The notes beneath the pieces are model-generated. The model had not been told where the DNA came from. It ran no database searches and was given only the letters and a program-made list of their open reading frames with translations. A DNA stretch of 64,000 nt from Bradyrhizobium sp. cir1 (GTDB lineage Bacteria; Pseudomonadota; Alphaproteobacteria; Rhizobiales; Xanthobacteraceae): contig NZ_JACIHE010000014.1 in NCBI RefSeq assembly GCF_014198245.1, forward strand, positions 124,001 to 188,000, given 5' to 3'. Numbering within the stretch: the first letter of the stretch is position 1; each line of letters begins with the position of its first letter. Shown in pieces: positions 23,586-32,760 of this stretch. A program made the position numbers and the translations under genes.

Positions 23586-23686
23586 GTCATGCCCCGCGAA
23601 GGCGGGGCATCCAGTACGCCGCGGCCCATCGATTCAATCACCACCGTCTCGGCGTACTGGATCGCCCGGACAAGCCCGGCGATGAC
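23586..23686. repeat. Large palindromic intergenic repeat
   Basis: Two arms of 36-37 bases (23586-23621 and 23650-23686) are imperfect reverse complements. Both outer ends read GTCAT/ATGAC and the inner ends are exact (ATCCAGTACGCCG against CGGCGTACTGGAT). The 28-base centre is unpaired. It lies in the 216-base gap between the formate dehydrogenase gene and ybaK. It has the look of a dispersed extragenic palindrome of Bradyrhizobium-type genomes; a hairpin of this size could also terminate transcription. Confidence 0.7.
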
Positions 23687-23755
23687 AGTGAATGTGTGGT
23701 GCCAGCCTGCCCCACACCGCTTCGCGCCCCGCAACGACAGTGGTAAGTGTGGCCC

Positions 23756-24229
23756 ATGTCCAAAGTCACCCCCGCCACCCGCGCGCTTGACGCCGCCGGT
23801 GTTGCCTTCACCGTTCACACCTACGACTATGATCCCGATGCCGAGAGCATCGGGCTCCAGGCGGCCGCCGCGCTTGGCGAGAACCCGGCGTGTGTCCTGA
23901 AGACGCTGATGGCGCTGGTGGACGGCAAGCCGGTCTGCGTGGTCGTTCCGTCCGACCAGGAAGTCTCGATGAAGAAGCTCGCTGCAGCCGCCAGCGGCAA
24001 GTCGGCGCAGATGATGAAGCCGCTGGAAGCCGAACGCGTCACCGGCTTCAAGGTCGGCGGCATCAGCCCGTTCGGGCAGCGCAAGCCCGTGCGCACCGTG
24101 ATCGAGCAGAGCGCGCTCGTTCATGACCTCGTCTACCTCAACGGCGGCCAGCGCGGCTTGCAGGTGCGGCTGAAGCCCGGTGACGTCAGGGATGTCTTGA
24201 AGGCGGTCGTCGCGGACGTGCTGGCGTGA
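23756..24229 (+). CDS. ybaK: YbaK/EbsC-type Cys-tRNA(Pro) deacylase
   Basis: A 157-residue YbaK-fold protein. PACVLKTLMALVDGKPVCVVVPSDQEVSM-type strand and GGISPFGQRKPV are the family's substrate-pocket segments (the lysine after VL and the G-x-S-P-F-G loop). The family hydrolyses cysteine mischarged on proline tRNA. The start is ATG 23756; a GTG at 23747 adds three residues. It is convergent with the GntR gene, with 12 bases between the stops, and appears independent of its neighbours. Confidence 0.9.
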   Translation: MSKVTPATRALDAAGVAFTVHTYDYDPDAESIGLQAAAALGENPACVLKTLMALVDGKPVCVVVPSDQEVSMKKLAAAASGKSAQMMKPLEAERVTGFKVGGISPFGQRKPVRTVIEQSALVHDLVYLNGGQRGLQVRLKPGDVRDVLKAVVADVLA

Positions 24230-24241
24230 GCGTTTCGCCTA

Positions 24242-24922
24242 CTACTTCTGCAACAGCTTCAGCCGGCAGCGCAGCGCTTCGCGGATATGCGCGCGAGCAA
24301 GCTGTTCGGCCTTGTCGCCGTCACGTGCGGTGATCGCGTCGATGATCGCCTGATGCTCGCCGTGGCTGGTCGAGGGGCGGCCTGTCACCGTGAAGGTGGT
24401 CGGGCCGAGCAGGGCGATCCAGTCCTGCAATTCGCGGGAAGCGTTGTCGAGATAGCGGTTGCGCGCGGCGCGGCAGATGGCCTCGTGGAAGGCGCGGTTG
24501 AGCTTCGCCATCTCGGCCGCGTCGGTCTCCGACGCCTCGACAAAAGCCTGCTCGATATCCTTGAGCGCATCGATCTCCGTCGTTGAGGCGTGCTCGGCGG
24601 CGAGGCGCGCGGCGGCGCCCTCCATGATCTCGCGCATGGCGTAGAGCTCGAGCACCTCCGAAATGTCGAGGTTGCGGACGATCAGGCCGCGGCCGCCGGC
24701 GGGCTCGACGAAGCCGCGTGCCGCGAGACGGCCCAGCGCTTCCCGCACCGGCGTGCGGCTGACCTTGAGCCGCTGGGCGACCTCCTCCTCGCGCAGGCGG
24801 TCGCCGGCGCGGTAGCTGCCGGCCTGCAGCGCCTCGCAGAGCGAGCGGAACACGGCTTCACCGAGCGCCACGCCGCCGCCGCGCCCGATTGATCCGCCTG
24901 TCTTTGCCGGGCGTCTGGCCAT
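24242..24922 (-). CDS. GntR-family (FadR/FCD subfamily) transcriptional regulator
   Basis: A 226-residue regulator. The winged helix is at residues 25-85 (GDRLREEEVAQRLKVSRTPVREALGRLAARG), and the FCD ligand domain follows (LYAMREIMEGAAARLAAEHAS, then a late H-G-E-H-Q-A-I segment with metal-binding histidines). It is divergent from the TcuA-like gene, with the palindrome TTTGTATACAAA between them, so it probably represses the tricarballylate-type genes until a tricarboxylate binds. The ligand is inferred from context. Confidence 0.88.
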   Translation of the reverse strand: MARRPAKTGGSIGRGGGVALGEAVFRSLCEALQAGSYRAGDRLREEEVAQRLKVSRTPVREALGRLAARGFVEPAGGRGLIVRNLDISEVLELYAMREIMEGAAARLAAEHASTTEIDALKDIEQAFVEASETDAAEMAKLNRAFHEAICRAARNRYLDNASRELQDWIALLGPTTFTVTGRPSTSHGEHQAIIDAITARDGDKAEQLARAHIREALRCRLKLLQK

Positions 24923-24990
24923 GCATCCTCATCGGCCGCCAAGCGCATCCTGCCCATGCAGAGATATCGCTTGCGCCGCTTCTGTATATC

Positions 24991-25002
24991 TTTGTATACA
25001 AA
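24991..25002. promoter_or_regulatory. GntR-type operator between the regulator and the tcuA-like gene
   Basis: TTTGTATACAAA is a perfect 12-base palindrome in the 159-base divergent gap. FadR-type GntR proteins favour such T-G-T-N-T-A-C-A-like dyads. A related half, TGTATA, lies eight bases upstream. Confidence 0.6.
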
Positions 25003-25081
25003 AGTACGCAATGGCAGATCGGTTGGTCCGCGTCGGCTGGCGAGCGGAATGTCTCTAACTTCGTCGCATCGGACAGACGGC

Positions 25082-26473
25082 ATGAGCAGCAAATACGACG
25101 TGCTGGTGATCGGCGGCGGCAATGCGGCGCTGTGCGCGGCGATCGCCGCCCGGCGCGGCGGCGCCTCGGTGCTCGTGCTGGAAGGCGCGCCAAAATTCTA
25201 CCGCGGCGGCAACACGCGCCACACCCGCAACATGCGCTGCGCCCATGACGCCGCGACCGAAATCCTGACCGGCCCCTACACCGAGGAGGAGTTCTGGGAA
25301 GATCTGCTGCGCGTCACCGGCGGGAAGACCGACGAGGAGCTGGCCCGTCACATGATCCGGGAGTCCAAGGACATCCTGAACTGGATCGTGGAGCAGGGTG
25401 TGCGCTGGCAGCCCTCGCTCGGCGGCACGCTGAGCCTCGGCCGCACCAACTCCTTCTTCCTCGGCGGCGGCCGGGCAATGCTGAATGCGTTGTATCTCAC
25501 CGCCGAACGGCTCGGCGTCGATGTCGAATACGATGCCGAGGTCACCGACCTCGTGATCGAGGACGGCATGTTCCTGGCTGCGCGCCTCAAGCGGCCGATC
25601 AAGGGTGAGACCGAGATCCGCGCCACGTCACTGGTTGCTGCCGCCGGCGGCTTCGAGGCCAACATCGAATGGCTGAAGCAATATTGGGGCGAAGCCGCCG
25701 ACAATTTCCTGATCCGCGGCACGCCCTATAATCGCGGCTCGATCCTGAAGATGCTGCTCGACAAGGGTGTGCAGGAGGTCGGCGATCCCACCCAGTGCCA
25801 TGCAGTCGCGATCGACGCTCGCGCGCCGAAATTCGACGGCGGCATCATCACGCGTCATGACTCCGTCGTGTTCGGCATCGTCGTCAACAAGCACGCCCAG
25901 CGCTTCTACGACGAGGGCGAGGACATCTGGCCGAAGCGCTACGCGATCTGGGGCCGGCTGGTCGCGGCGCAACCCGACCAGATCGCCTACATCATCTTCG
26001 ATTCCACCGTCGTGACGAGCTTCATGCCGACGCTGTTTCCGCCGATCGCCGGGCAGAGCGTCGCCGAGCTCGCCGGCAAGCTGGAGCTCGATCCGGCTGC
26101 GCTGGAGAAGACGATCACCGAGTTCAATGCCGCGGTGCGGCCTGGGACTTTCGATCACACCATTCTGGATGACTGCGTGACCGAGGGCATCACGCCGCCG
26201 AAGACGCACTGGGCGCGCAAAATCGAGACGCCGCCTTATCTTGCCTATCCCGTCCGGCCCGGCATCACCTTCACCTATCTCGGCACGCGCGTGACCAAGG
26301 AGGCGCGGATGCTGATGGCTGACGGCAAGCCGTCCGCCAACATGTTCGCGGCTGGCGAGATCATGGCGGGCAACGTGCTCGGCAAGGGCTATGCCGCCGG
26401 CATGGGCATGACCATCGGCAGTGTGTTCGGACGCATCGCAGGTCGGGAAGCGGCGCGCCACGCCAAGAACTAG
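25082..26473 (+). CDS. tcuA: FAD-dependent tricarballylate dehydrogenase (TcuA)-like
   Basis: A 463-residue flavoprotein of the fumarate-reductase/succinate-dehydrogenase family. VLVIGGGNAALCAAIAAR is the FAD loop, GGNTRHTRNMRCAH the substrate-side segment seen in TcuA, and MFAAGEIMAGNVLGKGYAAGMGM the C-terminal FAD motif. TcuA oxidises tricarballylate to cis-aconitate in Salmonella. ATG 25082 is used because the FAD motif begins directly after it; the in-frame extension to 24956 runs through the operator. It is cotranscribed with a hydrolase and tcuB. The actual substrate could be a different polycarboxylate. Confidence 0.88.
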   Translation: MSSKYDVLVIGGGNAALCAAIAARRGGASVLVLEGAPKFYRGGNTRHTRNMRCAHDAATEILTGPYTEEEFWEDLLRVTGGKTDEELARHMIRESKDILNWIVEQGVRWQPSLGGTLSLGRTNSFFLGGGRAMLNALYLTAERLGVDVEYDAEVTDLVIEDGMFLAARLKRPIKGETEIRATSLVAAAGGFEANIEWLKQYWGEAADNFLIRGTPYNRGSILKMLLDKGVQEVGDPTQCHAVAIDARAPKFDGGIITRHDSVVFGIVVNKHAQRFYDEGEDIWPKRYAIWGRLVAAQPDQIAYIIFDSTVVTSFMPTLFPPIAGQSVAELAGKLELDPAALEKTITEFNAAVRPGTFDHTILDDCVTEGITPPKTHWARKIETPPYLAYPVRPGITFTYLGTRVTKEARMLMADGKPSANMFAAGEIMAGNVLGKGYAAGMGMTIGSVFGRIAGREAARHAKN

Positions 26474-26504
26474 GGATCAAGAAGAACGACAAATGGGAGA
26501 AACC

Positions 26505-27533
26505 ATGTCACGCATTGCGATAGCTTCGATCACCGCGTTGTTGATCGCCGGCCACGCCCGCGCCGCCGAGCCCATCGCCCTGCGCGACATGGGTTCGTTC
26601 CATGTCGGTGGACGTCTGGTCGAAATCTCCGGCAAGCCGGTGAAGGAGGTCATGTTCACGCCGGGCGGCGTGCCTGCCAAGGTCGATCCCAACGGCACCT
26701 ATCAAGTCGAGCAGATGTATGTGCAATATTTCCTGCCGGCCAACGAGAAGGGGGCCTATCCGCTGCTGATGTGGCACGGCGGCGGACTGACCGGCGTCAC
26801 CTACGAGACCACCCCGGACGGTCGCGAAGGCTGGCTGAACTATTTCTTGCGCAGGGGGTGGGCAGTCTACAATTCCGACGCGGTGGAGCGCGGACGCGCA
26901 GGCTGGGCGCAATACCCTGATATCTTCAAGAGCGAGCCGCTCTTCCTCACCATAGCCAATCCGTTTGAGCGTTTCCGCATTGGCGATGGGCCGAACTCCT
27001 ACGATCCCGATCCCGCCAAGCGGAAGGTGCTGCCGGGCAATCAGTTTCCGGTCGAGGGCTACGAGAACTTCGTCAAGCAGAACGTCCCGCGCTGGACCAC
27101 GACGGATGATGCGACCGTCGCCGCCTATATCGCCGAGATCGATCGCGTCGGTCCGTCGGTGATCCTGTTCCACAGCCAGGCCGGCAGCTTCGGCTTCAAG
27201 GTGGCGCAAGCCCGGCCCGACAAGGTCAAGGCTCTGATTGCGATCGAGCCGGCCGGCATCGGGGATCCCGCCAAGGCGGATGTGCTGAAGAACATCCCGA
27301 CCCTCATCATCTATGGCGACTATATCGAGCGCGATTCGCGCTGGCCCAAGATCCGCGCCAACGGCGTCGCCTTCGCGGACGCCATCAAGGCGGCCGGCGG
27401 CAGCGTCGATATCGTCGACCTCCCGCAGGCCGGCATCAAGGGCAATTCGCATATGGTGATGATGGACAAGAACAATCTCGAGGTCGCGGGCCTGATCCAG
27501 AAATGGCTCGAGGCAAAGGGCCTGACGAAGTAA
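26505..27533 (+). CDS. Exported alpha/beta-hydrolase inserted in the tcu operon
   Basis: A 342-residue exported esterase-like protein. The start at 26505 has GGGAG five bases upstream and yields a signal peptide ending HARAAEP; ATG 26493 is weaker. LLMWHGGGLTG is an oxyanion-hole-type segment, FHSQAGSFGFKVA contains the nucleophile elbow in the form H-S-Q-A-G (serine nucleophile), and GNSHMVMMDKNN carries the likely catalytic histidine. It sits 31 bases after tcuA and four before tcuB. It could release a tricarboxylate from an ester in the periplasm before uptake; that role is inferred. Confidence 0.8.
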   Translation: MSRIAIASITALLIAGHARAAEPIALRDMGSFHVGGRLVEISGKPVKEVMFTPGGVPAKVDPNGTYQVEQMYVQYFLPANEKGAYPLLMWHGGGLTGVTYETTPDGREGWLNYFLRRGWAVYNSDAVERGRAGWAQYPDIFKSEPLFLTIANPFERFRIGDGPNSYDPDPAKRKVLPGNQFPVEGYENFVKQNVPRWTTTDDATVAAYIAEIDRVGPSVILFHSQAGSFGFKVAQARPDKVKALIAIEPAGIGDPAKADVLKNIPTLIIYGDYIERDSRWPKIRANGVAFADAIKAAGGSVDIVDLPQAGIKGNSHMVMMDKNNLEVAGLIQKWLEAKGLTK

Positions 27534-27537
27534 AGCC

Positions 27538-28644
27538 ATGCACGGAACCCGAATCCTCGACGAGGCCGACCGTCTGATGACGGTCTGCAATTCCTGCCGC
27601 TACTGCGAGGGTCTTTGCGCGGTATTTCCCGCCATGGAGATGCGGCGAGCCTTCTCCGACGGCGACCTCAACTATCTCGCCAATCTCTGCCATTCGTGTG
27701 GCGCCTGCTACGTCGATTGCCAATTCTCGCCGCCGCACGAGTTCAACGTCAACGTCCCGCAGACGCTGGCGGTCGCGCGCGCCGAGTCCTATGCGGCCTA
27801 TGCCTGGCCGCAGGCGCTGTCCGGCGCCTTCGCGCGCAACGGCCTCGTCATCAGCATCGCCGCCGCACTCAGCATGGCGGCGTTCATCTTCGGCTTTGCA
27901 GTGCTCAACGACCGCAGCGTGCTGTTCGGCGTCCATACCGGGCCCGGCGCGTTCTACAAGTTGATGCCGCACAATGCGATGGCCGCGCTGTTCAGCGCTG
28001 CCTTCCTCTACGCCATCCTGGCCCTTATCATGAGCGTGCGAGCCTTCTGGCGCGACATCGGCGTACCCATTGGCGGCCGCGCCGACGGCGGCTCGATGTT
28101 CCAGGCGATCCGCGATGCCGGCGAGCTGCGCTATCTCCATGGCGGCGGCGTCGGCTGCTACAACGAGGACGACCGGCCGACCGACCGGCGCAAGCTGTAT
28201 CACCACCTGACTTTCTACGGCTTCCTGCTGTGCTTTGCCGCGACCTCGGTCGCGACGCTCTATCACTATCTGCTGGCGCGCGAGGCGCCGTATCCGGTGT
28301 GGGATCTGCCCGTCGTGCTGGGCACGCTGGGCGGCATCGGCCTCATCGCTGGAACGGTCGGGCTGTTTGTCGCGAAGCTGCGCAGGGCGCCGGAACTGCT
28401 TGACGAGAACCGCTACGGCATGGACGTCGGCTTCATCGCCATGCTGTTCCTGACCGGGCTCACCGGCATGCTGCTGCTGGTGCTGCGCGAGACTGCCGCG
28501 ATGGGACCGCTGCTCGCATTGCATCTCGGCGCCGTGTTTGCGCTGTTCATCACCATGCCCTACGGCAAGTTCGTGCACGGCCTTTATCGTTTCGCCGCGC
28601 TGGTGCGTTACGCGCAGGAGCGACGCAGCGAAGCTGGGACTTGA
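27538..28644 (+). CDS. tcuB: TcuB/CitB-like tricarballylate utilisation iron-sulfur membrane protein
   Basis: A 368-residue protein. The N-terminus has two cysteine clusters, CNSCRYCEGLC (residues 17-27) and CHSCGACYVDC (51-61), each a [4Fe-4S]-binding pattern. About six membrane helices follow, with histidines placed for heme (HHLTFYGFLLCF, YHYLL). TcuB re-oxidises TcuA's flavin and passes electrons to the quinone pool. It ends the operon and is convergent with the large Aas-type gene. No TcuC permease is present in the window. Confidence 0.9.
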   Translation: MHGTRILDEADRLMTVCNSCRYCEGLCAVFPAMEMRRAFSDGDLNYLANLCHSCGACYVDCQFSPPHEFNVNVPQTLAVARAESYAAYAWPQALSGAFARNGLVISIAAALSMAAFIFGFAVLNDRSVLFGVHTGPGAFYKLMPHNAMAALFSAAFLYAILALIMSVRAFWRDIGVPIGGRADGGSMFQAIRDAGELRYLHGGGVGCYNEDDRPTDRRKLYHHLTFYGFLLCFAATSVATLYHYLLAREAPYPVWDLPVVLGTLGGIGLIAGTVGLFVAKLRRAPELLDENRYGMDVGFIAMLFLTGLTGMLLLVLRETAAMGPLLALHLGAVFALFITMPYGKFVHGLYRFAALVRYAQERRSEAGT

Positions 28645-28711
28645 GAGGGCACGAGCCGACCTATGTCTTGGCGGCTCGCGCCCCGCGTCGCGTCGATCTC
28701 GCACATCTCGT

Positions 28712-31700
28712 TTACGCCACCTCGCGCTCCGGCGAGGATGCCTGCTCGCGGGCCATCGTCGTTGCCGTGACATAGTCGGTCTTGCCGGTGCCGAGCAGCG
28801 GCACCTTGTCGACCACCATGATCGTTGCGGGCACGGTCAGCTCGGATGCGCCGATCGTCTTGGCCTGGCTCTGCATCGCACTGCGCTCGGCATTTTTCTC
28901 CGTCGTCAGCAGCACGATGCGCTCGCCCTTGCGCTGGTCAGGGATCGACACCGCGACCGAAGCGGCCTGCGGCCACAGCGCCGTCGCGATGGCTTCGACC
29001 GCCGACAGCGAGACCATTTCGCCCGCGATCTTGGCAAAGCGCTTGGCGCGGCCCTTGATGGTGATGAAGCCCGCGGAGTCGATCGCCACGATGTCGCCAG
29101 TGTCGTGCCAGCCTTCGGGAAGCTTTTCCAGCACGCCGGGATTTTCGGCCCGCAAGTAGCCGAGCATCACGTTCGGCCCGCGCACCGAGAGGCGCCCGCC
29201 TTCTTCGATGCCAGGGACCGGATCGAGGCGGCTTTCCATCAGCGGCGACAGGCGGCCCACGGTGCCGGGACGGTTGGCCATCGGCGTGTTCATCGCCAGC
29301 ACCGGCGCGGTCTCGGTGACGCCGTAGCCTTCGAGAATGCGGATGCCATAGCGCTCCATGAACACCTGCCTCGTGCGGTCCTTGACCGCCTCGGCGCCGG
29401 CGATCACGAGGCGCAGAGTGCGGAAGTCGTAGGCGTGCGCCGAGCGGGCGTAGCCGGTGAGGAACGTGTCGGTGCCGAACAGGATGGTGGCGCCGGTCTG
29501 GTAGATCAGCTCCGGCACGATCCGGTAGTGCAGCGGGGAGGGGTACATGTAGATCGGAATGCCCGCGAGCATCGGCATCATCATTCCGCCGGTCAGCCCG
29601 AAGGAGTGGAACACCGGCAGCACATTGAACACCTTGTCATTGGCGTTGGCATCGACCCGCGCCAGCGCCTGCGCCGCGTTGGCGAGGATGTTGCGGTGGG
29701 ACAGCACCACGCCCTTCGGCGTGCCTTCCGAGCCCGAGGTGAACAGCACGACGGCCGGATCGCTGGCCTGGCGCGATACGCGCGGCGTGGTGCCCGCGAG
29801 CAAGCCCTTGATCTTGTCGGCCAGAGCGATCGAGGCGCGGACGTCCTCGAGATAGACGACGCGCGCCTCTGCGGAGATCGCGGCCATCAGCTTGTCGAGC
29901 TTGCCCTTCTCGATGAAGGCCTTCGAGGTCAGCACGGTCTTGACCTGCGCGGCCTTCATGGCGGCGAGGACATTGACCGGGCCGGCCGAGAAGTTGAGCA
30001 TCGCCGGCACGCGGCCGATGTTCTGCAGGGCCATGAAGACGACGGCGACGCCCGCAGAGTTCGGCAGCAGCACGCCGACATTCTCGCCGGCGGAGGTGCC
30101 GTCTTCCAGCTTCCGGCTCAGGACCTGCGCGCCGAGGATCAGCTTGCGATAGGTCAGCTTGGTGCCGAGCGCGTCCTCGATGATGACCTTGCCGGTGTCG
30201 CGGTCGCGATAGGCGTGCCCAAGCGCCTCGAACAGCGAGTGATCGAGCATGGCGTTCTTCACCAGGGCGTCGATCATCACGTCCTGGAGCGCGGCGCCGG
30301 CGGCATTGCGGCGCGCCTTGCCCTTGAGCGATTCATCGACCCGAAGCTTGATGGGCGGCAGGATCGTGACCGTCACGCGCGGAAACCAGGAACGCTTGAT
30401 CTGACTGGAGTTGAGATAGCTGAGATGCGAGCGCTGCGCGCCTTCGATGCGAACCGGCACGACCACGGCGTCGGCCTTGTCCGCGATCATCGCGGTGCCG
30501 TCATAGACCTTCATCAGCGAGCCGGAGACCGTGATGCGTCCTTCCGGAAAGATCACCACAGGCTCGCCGGCGGCGACGAGCTTGATCAGATCGCGTGCGG
30601 CCAGCGGCTTGGTCGGGTCCATGGTGTAATGCTTGACCACGCGCAGGAACGGCTTGGCCCACCAGGCCTTGGCAATGCCGGTATCGACCGCGAAGCTCGC
30701 GTCGATCGGCAGCACCGCGTGCAGCAGCGGGCCGTCGATCAGGCTGACATGGTTGGGCGCGATCAGCATGCGCGTGCCCGGAGGCGGAAGGTTCTCGAGC
30801 CCGCGGATCTCGGTGCGGAACAGGGCGCGGAACAGCAGTCCGCCGAAATCGCGCACACCTTCCTTGCCCCATTTCGTCAGCACGAACCACACCGCGCCGA
30901 AGCTCGCGACGCCGAGGCCGAAGAAGATCCAGCCGACGTGCAGCCCGCCCGCCTGCAGCAGCGCGACGAACAGCGACCCAACCACCATGAAGGCAGCCTG
31001 CAGCACGTTGCCGGCAGCGATGATGCGGGCGCGCTCGGAGGGGACCGACCAGGCCTGGACCGCGGCGAAGGACGGGACGACGAACAAGCCGCCGCCGAAT
31101 GCGAAGGCGACGAAGTCGATCAGCATGCGCAGGCCTGCGAACGAGGTGGCGAAGTCGCCTGCGGTGATCTGGTGACCTTTGGCGGTGACGGCGATGGCGA
31201 CGGCGAGATCGAGGCCGGCAAGCCCCATGATAATGGCGCCGATCGGCACCAGCGCGAGGTTGGGGCGAACGTGGCTCAGGCTTGCGGCAAACAGCGAGCC
31301 GATGGCGATGCCGATCGCGAAGATCGCAAGGCACAGCGTCACCACGCCCTCGGTGCCGCCGACCACCTCCTTGACCAGCGCCGGCAGCAGCGACAGCACG
31401 ATGGCGCCGACCAGCCAGAACCAGGAGACGATCACGGTGCCGTCCCACAGCCGGTGGTCGGCGTAGAGCGTCTTCAACAGGCTGAGCGTCGAGGTCCAGG
31501 GATTGGCATCGACGGGCAGATCGGGTGCCGAGGGCGTTGTCTGCGGAATGCGGGAAGCGAAAGCCCAGGACAGCAGGGCCAGCACGACGACGGCCGAGGC
31601 GACCCCACCCATATGCGCGGAGCCGGCGACGAACTGGCCGCCCGCGACGGTGCCGAGCAGAATGGCCATGAAGGTCGCGCCTTCGACCAGCGCGTTGCCG

Positions 31701-32116
31701 GTCGCGAGCTCGCCGAGCTCGAGCTGGTCCGGCAGCATAGCGTATTTCACGGGGCCGAACAGGGCGGCGATGGTGCCGAACAGCGCGAGCGCTGCGAACA
31801 GCAGCGGCACCGAATGCAGGAAGAAGCCGGCGGCGGCAAAGGCAGCGGCAAAAATCTCGGCGAATTTGAGCCGCCGCGCGACGACGGACTTGACGTATTT
31901 GTCGGCGAGCTGGCCGCCGAGCCCGGACAGGATGAAATAGGGGAAGATGAAGACGGCGCCTGCCACCGTCACCAGCGCATCGCCATGGCCGGTTGCGGCA
32001 CTGTAAAGCAGGATGATGACGAGTGCGTTCTTGAGCACGTTGTCATTGAGCGCCGAAAAGAATTGCGCCCAGAACAGCGGCGCGAAGCGGCGTGACGACA
32101 TCAATTCCCTGATCAT
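28712..32116 (-). CDS. Fused LplT-type MFS / acyltransferase / acyl-ACP synthetase (Aas-like)
   Basis: A 1134-residue three-part protein. Residues 1-400 are an MFS module like LplT (FAPLFWAQFFSALNDNVLKN start). Residues about 420-640 are a PlsC-type acyltransferase with NHVSLIDGP (the H-x4-D box) and FPEGRITVSG. The remainder is an AMP-binding ligase: LFTSGSEGTPKGVVLSHRN, YGVTETAPV and WHDTGDI. In E. coli LplT flips lysophospholipid and Aas re-acylates it; here both steps are on one chain. ATG 32116 is chosen because MFS homology starts there; 82 more in-frame codons upstream look non-coding. The 355 bases upstream (32117-32471) hold nothing recognisable. Confidence 0.9.
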   Translation of the reverse strand: MIRELMSSRRFAPLFWAQFFSALNDNVLKNALVIILLYSAATGHGDALVTVAGAVFIFPYFILSGLGGQLADKYVKSVVARRLKFAEIFAAAFAAAGFFLHSVPLLFAALALFGTIAALFGPVKYAMLPDQLELGELATGNALVEGATFMAILLGTVAGGQFVAGSAHMGGVASAVVVLALLSWAFASRIPQTTPSAPDLPVDANPWTSTLSLLKTLYADHRLWDGTVIVSWFWLVGAIVLSLLPALVKEVVGGTEGVVTLCLAIFAIGIAIGSLFAASLSHVRPNLALVPIGAIIMGLAGLDLAVAIAVTAKGHQITAGDFATSFAGLRMLIDFVAFAFGGGLFVVPSFAAVQAWSVPSERARIIAAGNVLQAAFMVVGSLFVALLQAGGLHVGWIFFGLGVASFGAVWFVLTKWGKEGVRDFGGLLFRALFRTEIRGLENLPPPGTRMLIAPNHVSLIDGPLLHAVLPIDASFAVDTGIAKAWWAKPFLRVVKHYTMDPTKPLAARDLIKLVAAGEPVVIFPEGRITVSGSLMKVYDGTAMIADKADAVVVPVRIEGAQRSHLSYLNSSQIKRSWFPRVTVTILPPIKLRVDESLKGKARRNAAGAALQDVMIDALVKNAMLDHSLFEALGHAYRDRDTGKVIIEDALGTKLTYRKLILGAQVLSRKLEDGTSAGENVGVLLPNSAGVAVVFMALQNIGRVPAMLNFSAGPVNVLAAMKAAQVKTVLTSKAFIEKGKLDKLMAAISAEARVVYLEDVRASIALADKIKGLLAGTTPRVSRQASDPAVVLFTSGSEGTPKGVVLSHRNILANAAQALARVDANANDKVFNVLPVFHSFGLTGGMMMPMLAGIPIYMYPSPLHYRIVPELIYQTGATILFGTDTFLTGYARSAHAYDFRTLRLVIAGAEAVKDRTRQVFMERYGIRILEGYGVTETAPVLAMNTPMANRPGTVGRLSPLMESRLDPVPGIEEGGRLSVRGPNVMLGYLRAENPGVLEKLPEGWHDTGDIVAIDSAGFITIKGRAKRFAKIAGEMVSLSAVEAIATALWPQAASVAVSIPDQRKGERIVLLTTEKNAERSAMQSQAKTIGASELTVPATIMVVDKVPLLGTGKTDYVTATTMAREQASSPEREVA

Positions 32117-32471
32117 GACTAGTCCTGTTTTGGCAAGGCAGCCTGAGGTTGTTGCTTTGGCGGTGAAAGTGTCACGACCGGAAGGGCATGGGACGAACGA
32201 TTGCAGAGTGACTGTTGTCGCCGGTCTGCTCTGTCCCCTTGGTCCCTCTGATCCTGTTGGTCTCCAAATGGTCTCGTTAGGTTCGCAAATTTCCTGACGC
32301 GGCCACGTCGGCTTTGGGCGGAAGGACCGCACTGACCCGGATAAGCGACGGGCCATGAGCAAGAACTGAACCGCATCGGTAAGGCCCGCGACATCGGCTG
32401 CGAATGTCGGCGAATGGTAAGTCCTTCATTGCGGCTTTTCCCTGTATTCGAACCGTTTCGCGGCTCGCGTC

Positions 32472-32738
32472 TCAGGTGAGATGGGCGAGGTGGCGAAACG
32501 GCGAGAAGCGACCAAGCAGGCTGAATCTGCGGCCTTCGCGACGGACGCGGCCACGGTTGGCCCGCCACATCCGGAAGGTCGCGCGCCGCTCGGCGAGCAC
32601 ACCGGCAATGTCGCAGGCATTGGCGATGCGATCGATCGGCGCCATCGCGAGCTTGAGGGCAGCCCGGCCGAGGCCGGTCACGAGGGCTGCGGCGTCATCG
32701 ACGAAGGTGGCAGCGATATCAACAGCGAGGGTTTGCAT
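32472..32738 (-). CDS. Small hypothetical protein, 88 aa
   Basis: Starts at ATG 32738, just inside the TetR operator region. It has an alternating hydrophobic/acidic N-terminus (LAVDIAATFVDDAAALVTGL) and a strongly basic C-terminal half rich in arginine. It is divergent from the tetR gene and would be transcribed towards the aas gene, so the TetR protein probably controls both. No family recognised; it could be a leader or a genuine small protein. Confidence 0.5.
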   Translation of the reverse strand: MQTLAVDIAATFVDDAAALVTGLGRAALKLAMAPIDRIANACDIAGVLAERRATFRMWRANRGRVRREGRRFSLLGRFSPFRHLAHLT

Positions 32739-32760
32739 TTTGCTGGTCTCCAGGTTAAAT

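Noticed and set aside
28652..28678. Possible terminator between tcuB and the aas-type gene (CGAGCCG ... CGGCTCG)
   Set aside because: Only seven base pairs around a 13-base loop and no U-tract; too weak to list.
28538..32095. 1185-codon open frame on the plus strand opposite the aas-type gene
   Set aside because: It lies antisense to a protein with three recognisable domains, has extremely Arg/His/Gln/Asp-rich low-complexity composition and no family motif; it is a GC-driven complementary frame.
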